From Candidatus Poribacteria bacterium (lineage in GTDB: Bacteria; Poribacteria; WGA-4E; B28-G17), in NCBI GenBank assembly GCA_003645735.1, contig QNBQ01000096.1, positions 1 to 6,727 on the forward strand: a stretch of 6,727 bases of DNA, given 5' to 3'. Below the pieces are notes generated by a model, which saw nothing but the letters and a program-made list of their open reading frames with translations, did not search any database and was not told the DNA's origin. This document shows, piece after piece, positions 1 to 6,281 of the stretch (its first letter is position 1; every line of letters begins with the position of its first letter). The position numbers and the translations under genes are program-made.

Positions 1-896
1 CTTGACCTCCATCAGGTCGTTGAGGCTTTCGGGGAGCGCGCGCGTCACCATCCCCGCCCCCGCTCTCAGCGCGGAAAGCGAGGCCAACGCCGCGGCGCCC
101 GTCAGCCCGACCGATCCGGCGACGACCAGCACGTGGCCGAAGCTCCCCTTGTGAGCGCTTCCCGGCCTGGGGGGCAGGAGGGATCTCGCAAGCTCCTCGG
201 TTATGAGCTCGACCTGAACCCCCTGCTCCTCTATCGCTTTTTTCGGGAAGCCGATGTCGGCCACTATCACCTCGCCGCAGTATTCCGCGCCCGGGTAAAG
301 CAGAAGCCCACGTTTCGGAAGGCACATCGTCACGGTGTAATCGGCCTTGACACAAGGGCCCTCCACCGCCCCCGTGTCGGCGTTTAAGCCCGATGGCAGG
401 TCGACCGCCACCCTGGCCGCCTTCAGCTCGTTGATCCGCTCGATGACCTTCGCCGCCACACCCCTGACCGCCCCTTCAAGCCCGTCCCGAATATCGCGTC
501 GACGACTACATCGACCCCCTCAAGCTCCTCCGAGATCCGCTCCAGATCCTCCTCGCTTAGGATCGTCTTCATCGGAACCCCCAGCTTTTGGGCGATCCTG
601 AGGTTCAACGCCGCATCGCCCGAGAACGCCTCGGGCTGTGCGAGGAGGTAGACGGTGACCTTGTATCCGGCGTTCCAGAGGTGTCTGGCGACGACCAGCC
701 CGTCGCCGCCGTTGTTCCCTTTGCCGGCGAATACGGCGATTTTAAAGCTTTCAGGGGTAAAACCTTTGGTCAGATCGCGGATCAAATTGAAGACCGAGAG
801 GCCGGCGTTCTCCATCAAGACGGCCCCGGGGATGCCTATCTCCTCAATCGTCCTCCTGTCTATCTCCCTCATCTCCTGTGCCGTGACGACCTTCAT
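1..896 (-). CDS. nnr: Bifunctional NAD(P)H-hydrate epimerase / ADP-dependent NAD(P)H-hydrate dehydratase, frameshifted, C-terminus beyond window
   Basis: Repairs hydrated NADH/NADPH: the N-terminal YjeF_N domain epimerises R- and S-hydrates and the C-terminal ribokinase-like domain dehydrates the S form using ADP (known for the family). Seen: MENAG (residues 28-32), the glycine-rich loop GKGNNGGDG (58-66) and VDAIFGTGLKG (132-142), all typical of the epimerase. The ATG frame then runs into about 15 unrelated residues and a TGA at 423-425. Reading one frame over from about position 470, the protein resumes with VRGVAAKVIERINELK, VAVDLPSGLNADTG, ADYTVTMCLPKRG and VIVADIGFP. The dehydratase start follows with SAHKGSFGHVLVVAGS, and the frame stays open to base 1, giving about 299 of an expected 500 or so residues. 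The start at 894-896 follows GGGGGAGAGG, 10 nt after the upstream stop. Whether the missing base is real or a sequencing error cannot be told here. The family call is very secure. Confidence 0.93.
471..474 (-). other. Probable 1-base deletion (frameshift) in nnr at a C/G homopolymer
   Basis: On the minus strand codons 140-143 of nnr read TTG AAG GGG CGG. Adding one G to the GGGG run gives AAG GGG GCG GTC AGG, which restores GLKG-A-VRG, the expected sequence after the FGTGL motif, and joins two long conserved segments exactly. The site is a four-base homopolymer (CCCC on the + strand), a common place for assembly errors as well as real indels. Ribosomal slippage is a weaker option: the A-site GGG can re-pair after a -1 slip, but the P-site AAG cannot do so fully, so this is not a standard slippery heptamer. 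Confidence 0.85.
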
Positions 897-906
897 CCTC
901 TCCCCC

Positions 907-1293
907 TCATCCGAACAGCTTGAGTATCACCATGACGGCTGTGATTATCACCCCGAAAAGCGAGATCGTTCCTATCGTCCACCGGATCATCGAATCTATT
1001 CGCACATTCAATCTCTCAAATCGATCGTTCATTTCCCTCCTCATCTCCCTCATCTCCTCCCTCAGCGAATCGATCTCCTTCTCAAGCCTCTCCACCCTCT
1101 TCTCCAGCGCGCCCATCCTAGTCTCAATAGCAGTTAATTTGGCCTCAACCCCGTCCAGCCTGGAGAGTATCCGGCGGTGCTCCTCCTTCGTCACCCCGAA
1201 CTTCTCGATCCTCTCCTCAATCACCTCGATCAACGCGTCCGCCACCTCGGCTCCCAGCCTCTCCCTCAGCAGCGCCAGCGATTCGCTCCGCAT
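907..1293 (-). CDS. Small coiled-coil protein with a C-terminal transmembrane helix, function unknown
   Basis: 128 residues, not assignable to a characterised family by eye. Seen: a mixed helical N-terminus (about 1-45), then a charged heptad-like coiled coil (about 46-100, rich in E, R, K, L and M). This is followed by a hydrophobic helix from about W105 to L126, ending just before the C-terminus. No signal peptide is visible, so it is probably a tail-anchored membrane protein with a cytoplasmic coiled coil. The layout is like that of DUF1640/CCDC90-type proteins, but the similarity is architectural only. The start at 1291-1293 is set by GGAGGTGA (1298-1305), whose TGA is the stop codon of amrS only 4 nt upstream, so translation is likely coupled to amrS. 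nnr follows after 10 nt. Reality as a gene is well supported by the RBS and tight spacing; function is open. Confidence 0.85.
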   Translation of the reverse strand: MRSESLALLRERLGAEVADALIEVIEERIEKFGVTKEEHRRILSRLDGVEAKLTAIETRMGALEKRVERLEKEIDSLREEMREMRREMNDRFERLNVRIDSMIRWTIGTISLFGVIITAVMVILKLFG

Positions 1294-1297
1294 CGGC

Positions 1298-2317
1298 TCA
1301 CCTCCACGACATCTCGACCCCGTCGACCTTGGCGCCGCAGACCGGGCATCTGGAGTTTTGGATTCTGTTTTCGACGATCCTGAACCCGAACCGCTCTATC
1401 AGGGTGGTTCCGCAGTTGTAGCAGTAGGTGTTCTCCCCCGGATCGCCCGGGACGTTGCCGGAGTAGACGTATCTAAGCCCCTCCTCCAGCCCTATCTCCC
1501 TGGCCCTTTCGATCTTCGAGATCGGGGTCGATCCCCTGTCGAGCATCTTGTAGTCGGGGTGGAACCTGCTGACGTGCCACGGGGTCTCGGGCCCCAGCTC
1601 CTGTGCAATGAACCTGGCTATGTCCCTCAGCTCCTCCTCCGAATCGTTCATGCCGGGCACGATCAGGGTCGTCACCTCGACCCATATCCCCAGCTCCTTC
1701 ATCTTCTTGAGCGAATCGAGCACCCCGTTCAGCCTTCCGCCCAACTTCCTGTATGTCTCATCCCGGAACGATTTGAGGTCGACGTTGGCCGCGTCCAGGT
1801 AATCCTTGATCGCCTCCAGCGCGTCGGTCGTCATGAAGCCGTTTGTGACGAACACGTTGTATATCCCCTCCTTGTGCGCCAGGACGGCGGTGTCATAGGC
1901 GTATTCGAAGAAGATGGTCGGCTCGGTGTAGGTGTAGGAGATGCTCTTACACCTGTAATGCTTGGCGGCGGCGACGACGTCCTCGGGAGGGAAGTCCTGA
2001 CCCCTGATCTCCCCTTTGGGATCGAGTATCTGGGATATCTGCCAGTTCTGGCAGAAGGGGCATCTGAAGTTACAGCCCACGGTGGCTATAGACATCGATG
2101 TGGAGCCGGGGGCGAGGTGGAATATGGGTTTTTTCTCGATCGGGTCGACGTTGGCCGCAATGGCCTTGGAATACACGAGCGAGTAGAGCGTCCCGCCCCT
2201 GTTCTCCCTGACCCTGCAAACCCCCCTTCCCCCGTCGGGGATCACACATCTGTGGTTGCACAAGTTGCACCTGACCTTATTCCCCTCAAGCTTTTCATAA
2301 AGCATCGCTTCCTTCAT
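1298..2317 (-). CDS. amrS: AmmeMemoRadiSam system radical SAM enzyme (AmrS), PflA-like
   Basis: 339 residues, about the usual family length. Seen: the radical SAM 4Fe-4S motif C82-x3-C86-x2-C89 (CNFRCPFC), preceded by a conserved N-terminal cysteine set (C17, C20, C24, C34). Then come YTYTEPTIF (128-136), FVTNG (156-160), a HVSRFHP segment (248-254) and VYSGNVPG (284-291). A C-terminal zinc-ribbon-like set (C299, C302, C324, C327) closes the protein. This order matches the radical SAM partner of the AMMECR1 and MEMO proteins. The family resembles pyruvate-formate-lyase activating enzymes, but its substrate is not established. Neither AMMECR1 nor MEMO is encoded in this window. The start at 2315-2317 is preferred over the inner ATG at 2303-2305 because GGAGG (2327-2331) lies 9 nt upstream of it. 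It has its own promoter just after lysA and is followed 4 nt later by the coiled-coil gene. Confidence 0.92.
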   Translation of the reverse strand: MKEAMLYEKLEGNKVRCNLCNHRCVIPDGGRGVCRVRENRGGTLYSLVYSKAIAANVDPIEKKPIFHLAPGSTSMSIATVGCNFRCPFCQNWQISQILDPKGEIRGQDFPPEDVVAAAKHYRCKSISYTYTEPTIFFEYAYDTAVLAHKEGIYNVFVTNGFMTTDALEAIKDYLDAANVDLKSFRDETYRKLGGRLNGVLDSLKKMKELGIWVEVTTLIVPGMNDSEEELRDIARFIAQELGPETPWHVSRFHPDYKMLDRGSTPISKIERAREIGLEEGLRYVYSGNVPGDPGENTYCYNCGTTLIERFGFRIVENRIQNSRCPVCGAKVDGVEMSWR

Positions 2318-2326
2318 CTCGGGACG

Positions 2327-2331
2327 CCTCC
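2327..2331 (-). promoter_or_regulatory. Ribosome-binding site of amrS
   Basis: The minus strand reads GGAGG followed by 9 nt and ATG at 2317. It selects this start rather than the in-frame ATG 12 nt further in. Confidence 0.75.
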
Positions 2332-2351
2332 GCGGACGGCCTGCCTCCTTA

Positions 2352-2380
2352 ATACTAGCATACCCCTAGGGGGGTGTCAA
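2352..2380 (-). promoter_or_regulatory. Sigma-70-type promoter of amrS
   Basis: The minus strand carries a perfect -35 box TTGACA (2375-2380), a 17 bp spacer and TAGTAT as the -10 box (2352-2357, 4 of 6 including the key T1, A2 and T6). TGC just upstream of the -10 gives an extended -10 element. The predicted transcript start is near 2345, about 28 nt before the amrS ATG. The promoter begins only a few bases past the lysA stop (2383-2385), so amrS and the genes after it can be transcribed apart from lysA. The prediction is by eye. Confidence 0.72.
2360..2377. promoter_or_regulatory. Candidate operator: G/C dyad inside the amrS promoter spacer, CsoR-like
   Basis: An imperfect inverted repeat, ATACCCC-TAGG-GGGGTGT on the + strand, with perfect core CCCCTAGGGG at 2363-2372, fills the spacer between the -35 and -10 boxes of amrS. 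A-T-flanked C-run/G-run dyads of this form are known as operators of CsoR/RcnR-family metal sensors, and a repressor bound here would block polymerase. The dyad is seen directly; the regulator class is inference, and no such regulator is encoded in the window. A terminator is unlikely because no T-run follows on either strand. Confidence 0.4.
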
Positions 2381-2382
2381 CG

Positions 2383-3642
2383 TCACATAAGCTCTCCCGG
2401 TATCGCCTCGCCCCTTATCAGATCGAGGTATGTCTCCCTCTTGCGGACGATGTAATACCTGTCCTCTATCACCATCACCTCGGCGGCCCTGGGGCGGGAG
2501 TTGTAGTTGGATGACATGGTGAACCCGTAGGCGCCGGCGCTGAAGATCGAGATGATGTCGCCCGGCTCCACCAGGTTTATCCTCCTGTCCTTGGCGAAGT
2601 AATCGCCCGTCTCGCACACAGGCCCCACCACGTCGAAGGTATCCGTCTCCTCCGTTCTGATCCTCACGGGGGCTATCCTGTGGTAGCTGTCGTAGAAGGC
2701 GGGCCTTATGAGGTCGTTCATCGCGGCGTCGACTATCAGGAAGTTCTTGTGAGGCGTGCGTTTGATGTAAAGCACCTTGGTCGCCAGTATCCCCGCGTTG
2801 CCCACGATGAACCTGCCCGGCTCGATTATCAGCTTGCATCCCAGATCCCTGACATACGGCAGGACGGCGGCGGCGAACTCGTCGGCGGTGGAGGGCGTCT
2901 CGTCCTTGTAGACAATCCCCAAACCGCCCCCTATGTTGAGCGTGTCGATCTCCAGCCCGTTGCGCCTCAGCTCTGAGACGAGGGGGACGATCCTGGAAAG
3001 GGCTTCCTTGTAAGGCTCGACCGAGGTTATCTGGGAGCCGATGTGGCAGTGGACACCGCAGGGTATCAGGTTCCCGAGCCTCTCCTTGGCCCACAGATAG
3101 GTCTCGACCGCCTCATCTATCGGTATGCCGAACTTCGTCCCCCCCTTTCCGGTGGTTATGTGTTTGTGGGTGTGCGGATCGACGTCCGGGTTGATCCTGA
3201 AGGCTATCCTCGCCTTAACCCCCATCCTCCCGGCGACCCGGTTTATCGCCTCGGCCTCCGGGCGCGACTCGACGTTGAACATCATTATCCCGGCCTGCAG
3301 GGCGAACTCGATCTCCTCCTCGCTTTTGCCGACGCTGGCGTAGACCACCTTTGAGGGATCGACCCCCGCCTTCAGAACCCTGTAAAGCTCACCTCCGGAG
3401 ACGATGTCCATCCCCGCCCCGGCCTTGGCCAAGGCCCTGATGACGGCCAAATTGGAGTTGCTCTTGACCGAAAAGCAGATCAGATGGTCAATCTCCCCGA
3501 AGGCCTCGTCCAGCTTGCGGTAATGGTCGATTATCGTCCCATGGCTGTAGATGTAGACCGGCGTCCCCACGTCGCGGCATATGTCCTCCACCCTCACCTC
3601 CTCGCAGTAAAGCTCGCCGTCTCTGTATTCGAACCGATCCAT
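2383..3642 (-). CDS. lysA: Diaminopimelate decarboxylase
   Basis: PLP-dependent, fold-type III decarboxylase that converts meso-diaminopimelate to L-lysine, the last step of lysine biosynthesis in the cytoplasm. 419 residues, normal for LysA. Seen: the PLP lysine K60 in FSVKSN, a barrel-face segment HCHIGSQ (198-204), the phosphate-binding glycines GGG (238-240) and EPGR (274-277). C343 in CETGD is the dimer-partner active-site cysteine, and the AYGFTMSSNYNSRPR region (371-385) is the conserved C-terminal element. All key residues are present, so the enzyme should be active. The ATG at 3640-3642 follows a full GGAGGTGA (3652-3659) with a 9 nt spacer. It is transcribed divergently from the dehydrogenase gene. 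amrS lies 65 nt downstream but has its own promoter. Other alanine-racemase-fold decarboxylases are a weaker alternative given the CETGD and YGF elements. Confidence 0.96.
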   Translation of the reverse strand: MDRFEYRDGELYCEEVRVEDICRDVGTPVYIYSHGTIIDHYRKLDEAFGEIDHLICFSVKSNSNLAVIRALAKAGAGMDIVSGGELYRVLKAGVDPSKVVYASVGKSEEEIEFALQAGIMMFNVESRPEAEAINRVAGRMGVKARIAFRINPDVDPHTHKHITTGKGGTKFGIPIDEAVETYLWAKERLGNLIPCGVHCHIGSQITSVEPYKEALSRIVPLVSELRRNGLEIDTLNIGGGLGIVYKDETPSTADEFAAAVLPYVRDLGCKLIIEPGRFIVGNAGILATKVLYIKRTPHKNFLIVDAAMNDLIRPAFYDSYHRIAPVRIRTEETDTFDVVGPVCETGDYFAKDRRINLVEPGDIISIFSAGAYGFTMSSNYNSRPRAAEVMVIEDRYYIVRKRETYLDLIRGEAIPGELM

Positions 3643-3679
3643 CCCTTCGCCTCACCTCCCGCCGTTTTTCGGACGGGAA

Positions 3680-3709
3680 ATTTTATCACACGGGGCCTGG
3701 GGCCATCAA
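3680..3709 (-). promoter_or_regulatory. Probable lysA promoter
   Basis: The minus strand shows TTGATG (3704-3709, 4 of 6 to TTGACA), an 18 bp spacer and TAAAAT (3680-3685, 5 of 6 to TATAAT). The predicted start is near 3673, giving a leader of about 30 nt that ends in the strong GGAGGTGA site. A slightly shifted reading with GATAAA as an extended -10 is also possible. The call rests on sequence match and position only. Confidence 0.55.
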
Positions 3710-3710
3710 C

Positions 3711-3740
3711 TTGCATCGCCTCCCCGCTTTGGGATATAAT
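3711..3740 (+). promoter_or_regulatory. Promoter of the dehydrogenase-transglutaminase-PLP enzyme operon
   Basis: A perfect -10 box TATAAT (3735-3740) lies 18 bp downstream of TTGCAT (3711-3716). The predicted start near 3747 leaves a leader of about 27 nt before the ATG at 3774. The -35 box lies only 1 bp from the -35 box of the opposing lysA promoter. Because TTGCAT starts with TTG and is in frame with the gene, it could be mistaken for an upstream start codon. Confidence 0.68.
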
Positions 3741-3759
3741 TGTGGCCCAAACCCGAGCC

Positions 3760-3766
3760 GAGGTGA
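3760..3766 (+). promoter_or_regulatory. Ribosome-binding site that fixes the dehydrogenase start
   Basis: GAGGTGA stands 7 nt before the ATG at 3774. It shows that translation starts at MAKFKVVV and not at the upstream in-frame TTG (3711), which lies inside the promoter. Confidence 0.8.
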
Positions 3767-3773
3767 GAAGGGG

Positions 3774-4784
3774 ATGGCGAAGTTCAAAGTGGTCGTGTTG
3801 CCCTGTGATTACGACGATCTGGACGTGGAGAGGGAGATATTGGAGCCGCTGGGGGCGGAGGTCGTCAGGGTGGAGAGCTTCGATAAGGAGGAGATCGCCG
3901 AGGCGGCGAGGGACGCCGACGCCCTGCTCGTGCAGCACACCTACATCGACGAGGAGCTCCTCTCCAAGCTTCGGAAATGCAAGGTGGCGGTCAGATACGG
4001 CACCGGCTACGACAACTTCGATTTGGATGCGATGACCAGGCACGGCGTTTATGCCGCATACGTCCCGGACTACTGCACCGATGAGGTGGCGGCCCACGCC
4101 CTGGCCCTCCTCCTCGCGCTTGAGAGGAAGATCGTCAGATACAACGACAGGGTGAGGGAGGGGGTCTGGAGCTCGCTGGATGAGAGGCCGATATTCGATC
4201 TGAGGGAAAGAACGCTCGGGATAATCGGGCTGGGCAGGATAGGCGGCGCCCTGGCCTCTAAAGCGAAGGGGATCTACGGGGGGATAATCGCCTGCGATCC
4301 CTACATCCCCGAGGGGAGGTTCGCCGAGCTGGGCGTCGAGAGGGTTGATATGGATGAGCTTTTCGAGAGATCGGACGCCGTATCGGTGCACGTGCCGCTC
4401 TTCAGGAAGCCCACGGGCATATATCGCCCGACCTACCATCTGATAGGCGAGAGGGAGCTGAGGAGGATGAAGCCCACCTCCTACATCGTCAACACCTCCA
4501 GGGGAGGGGTGATCGACACGGAGGCTTTGGTCAAGGCGTTGAGGGAGGGATGGATAGCCGGGGCGGCCCTGGACGTGATCGAAGGCGAACCCCCCAGGGG
4601 GAGGGCGTCGACCGACCTCCACCTGAAGCTGGGCGATCTCCTCAGGGAGGGGAAGCTGATCCTCACCCCCCACGCCGGATATCTGTCGGAAAGGGCGCTT
4701 CGGGAGGTGAGGAGGAGGGCCGCCGAGGAGGTGGCGAGGGTGCTCAAAGGCGGAAGGCCGCTCAACTGTCTCAATCAGCTGTGA
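3774..4784 (+). CDS. D-isomer-specific 2-hydroxyacid dehydrogenase, CtBP-like
   Basis: NAD-dependent reductase of 2-oxoacids to D-2-hydroxyacids, or the reverse; the substrate cannot be read from sequence. 336 residues. Seen: an N-terminal substrate-binding half with VRYGTGYDNFD (73-83), the helix TDEVAAHALALLLAL, the Rossmann loop GLGRIG (152-157) and D175 at the end of the second strand, which favours NAD over NADP. NTSRGG follows, with catalytic R243, then E272, and H300 in HAGYLSE. The tyrosine and SE after the histidine recall the CtBP-type subfamily. Two segments look about 7-8 residues longer than usual: 209-224 before the HLIGERELRRMK helix, and 273-299 between the catalytic Glu and His. 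It starts a rightward operon, and the transglutaminase-like gene begins 15 nt after its stop. D-lactate, glyoxylate/hydroxypyruvate or phosphoglycerate activity are all possible. Confidence 0.9.
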   Translation: MAKFKVVVLPCDYDDLDVEREILEPLGAEVVRVESFDKEEIAEAARDADALLVQHTYIDEELLSKLRKCKVAVRYGTGYDNFDLDAMTRHGVYAAYVPDYCTDEVAAHALALLLALERKIVRYNDRVREGVWSSLDERPIFDLRERTLGIIGLGRIGGALASKAKGIYGGIIACDPYIPEGRFAELGVERVDMDELFERSDAVSVHVPLFRKPTGIYRPTYHLIGERELRRMKPTSYIVNTSRGGVIDTEALVKALREGWIAGAALDVIEGEPPRGRASTDLHLKLGDLLREGKLILTPHAGYLSERALREVRRRAAEEVARVLKGGRPLNCLNQL

Positions 4785-4799
4785 GGGAGGGCGGGCGAG

Positions 4800-6281
4800 G
4801 TGAGGAAGCTGGCCGCTTTGATACTGGCCCTCTTGATCCCCCCGCTTTCGGCGGGGGCGGGCGAGGAGGAGATTTCGCGTATGAGGCTTCCGCTGGATGA
4901 GTGGTTCAACTTGATGATATCGGGCGTCAAGGTCGGATACGCCCACAACTACACCGAGCTGGTCGAAAAGGACGGTCAAAAGCTCCTGAGGATAAGATCG
5001 GAGATGAGGATGAAGGTGAGGCGGATGAGCTCATCGCTGGAGATATCGCAGACGCGCGAGTCGCTGCTCGACATCTCCCTCACCCCCAAACGCTTCATCT
5101 CCAGCATAACCGAGCCGAGCCAGACGAGGAGGGCGGAGGGATGGATAGAGGACGGGAGGGCGAGGCTGAGATTGGAGCTGGACGGGGAGGTTCACGAGGA
5201 GACGATCGATCTGCCCGACAACGTCATATTCGAGGAGGCGCTGGGCTATTACGCGCTGCTCAAGGGGATGAAGGCGGGCGAGAGCCGTCAGCTGAGCCTC
5301 TTCAGCCTCGAGCTGCTCAAGCCGATCCCGGTGGAGATCAGGGTGCTCAGAAGGGATAAGGTGAGGTATAAGGGAGAGGAGAGGCCGGTTTACGTGGTCA
5401 GCTACAGGATAAAGATCATGGGCGGGCTGGAGAACGTCGAGTGGATCGGCGAGGACGGGGTGACATACAGGATGGAGATGTCGGGGCTGATGGGGCTGAA
5501 GATGGAGCTTGTGAAGACCGACATGGCCGACGCCTTGGGGGAGGTGGGGGAGCTTGACGTGATCATAAACACGAAGCTCTTCCCCTCGGGAGAGCCGATC
5601 TTCGGCCATCCGCTCCACCTGAAGGCCAAGGTGAGCCTGAGCGAGGGCGATCTGGAGAAGGCTTTCATGAGGACGGACGAGCAGAAGCTCGTAAAGCTGG
5701 GGGATGGGGAGGGGCTGCTTCTCATAACGAGAAAGCCGATCTCCGAGGAGGAAGCTCCGCTCCTTCCCATCAAGGATCCGGAGCTGGCCGAATTCCTATC
5801 CCCTACCCTCTACATACAGGCCGACGACCCGGAGATAGTCGAGAAAGCCAGGGAGATAATCGGGGATGAGCGGAACTCCTGGAGGGCGGCCAAGCTGATC
5901 TGCAGGTGGGTCTACGAGAACATCAGGGACAAATCGCTGAGGGTGGGGTTCGGCTCGGCCAAGACGACCCTTGAGACGCTTCAAGGCGACTGCACCGAAC
6001 ACACCGTCCTCTTCATCGCGCTGGCCAGGGCCGTGGGGCTGCCGGCGAGGATATGCGCCGGGCTGGTGTATCACCGCGACGCCTTCTACTACCACTTTTG
6101 GCCGGAGGTCTACGTGGGCAGGTGGGTTCAGATGGATCCGACCCTGGGGGAGTATCAGGCGGACGCCACCCACATCATGCTGGCCGGGGGGAAGTTGGAA
6201 TCGGACACGGCGCTGGAATACGGCGAGGGCGTTTTGAGGACGCTGAACAGGTTGACCATAGAGGTGCTGGAGGCGAGATAA
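4800..6281 (+). CDS. Exported transglutaminase-like domain protein
   Basis: 493 residues. A signal peptide is visible (MRK, then a hydrophobic stretch 4-17, probable cleavage after SAGA at about 20). There is no lipobox cysteine, so the product is probably periplasmic or secreted. Residues about 25-330 form a beta-rich region opening with SGVKVGYAHNYTELV, with no catalytic motif I recognise. Residues about 335-460 are a transglutaminase-like (papain-fold) core: YIQADDPEI, RWVYENI (369-375), C398 in GDCTEH, H432 in YYHFWPEVYV and D446 in MDPTLG, a complete Cys-His-Asp triad. Such bacterial domains are usually proteases or amidases, or cross-linkers of protein or cell wall; the substrate is unknown. 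The start is GTG at 4800 with GGGAGG (4785-4790) 9 nt upstream. The stop TAA overlaps the next ATG by one base. The operon link to cytosolic metabolic enzymes gives no clear functional clue. Confidence 0.9.
   Translation: MRKLAALILALLIPPLSAGAGEEEISRMRLPLDEWFNLMISGVKVGYAHNYTELVEKDGQKLLRIRSEMRMKVRRMSSSLEISQTRESLLDISLTPKRFISSITEPSQTRRAEGWIEDGRARLRLELDGEVHEETIDLPDNVIFEEALGYYALLKGMKAGESRQLSLFSLELLKPIPVEIRVLRRDKVRYKGEERPVYVVSYRIKIMGGLENVEWIGEDGVTYRMEMSGLMGLKMELVKTDMADALGEVGELDVIINTKLFPSGEPIFGHPLHLKAKVSLSEGDLEKAFMRTDEQKLVKLGDGEGLLLITRKPISEEEAPLLPIKDPELAEFLSPTLYIQADDPEIVEKAREIIGDERNSWRAAKLICRWVYENIRDKSLRVGFGSAKTTLETLQGDCTEHTVLFIALARAVGLPARICAGLVYHRDAFYYHFWPEVYVGRWVQMDPTLGEYQADATHIMLAGGKLESDTALEYGEGVLRTLNRLTIEVLEAR

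Noticed and set aside
471..474. Programmed -1 ribosomal frameshift in nnr
   Set aside because: The site is not a canonical X XXY YYZ heptamer, and nnr homologues are normally made from a single frame. An indel or sequencing error is simpler.
1021..1110. Repetitive CTCCCTCATCTC-like stretches suggesting a tandem repeat
   Set aside because: They encode the Glu/Arg/Met-rich heptads of the coiled-coil protein; the repetition follows from the protein pattern and is not a DNA repeat array.
2360..2377. The CCCCTAGGGG dyad as a transcription terminator of lysA
   Set aside because: The stem is short, has little loop, and is not followed by a T-run on the minus strand. Its exact placement in a promoter spacer fits an operator better.
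920..2455. Very long open frame (511 codons) on the + strand opposite amrS and the coiled-coil gene
   Set aside because: It is antisense to two well-supported genes. Its product is low-complexity, rich in Ser, Leu, Pro, Gly and Val, with no recognisable domain. Such frames arise readily opposite G+C-rich, purine-loaded genes.
3657..3678. Hairpin (8 bp stem with one bulge, five-base loop) that could hide the lysA ribosome-binding site
   Set aside because: The predicted lysA transcript starts near 3673, inside the far arm of the stem, so the hairpin would not form in that RNA. There is also no T-run arrangement suitable for a terminator of either operon. It would deserve another look only if a start upstream of 3680 were mapped.
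3594..4979. Long open frame (461 codons) on the minus strand opposite the dehydrogenase
   Set aside because: The predicted protein is rich in Pro, Arg, Gly and His without a family pattern. It overlaps lysA, the divergent promoters and the dehydrogenase, whose motifs are complete.
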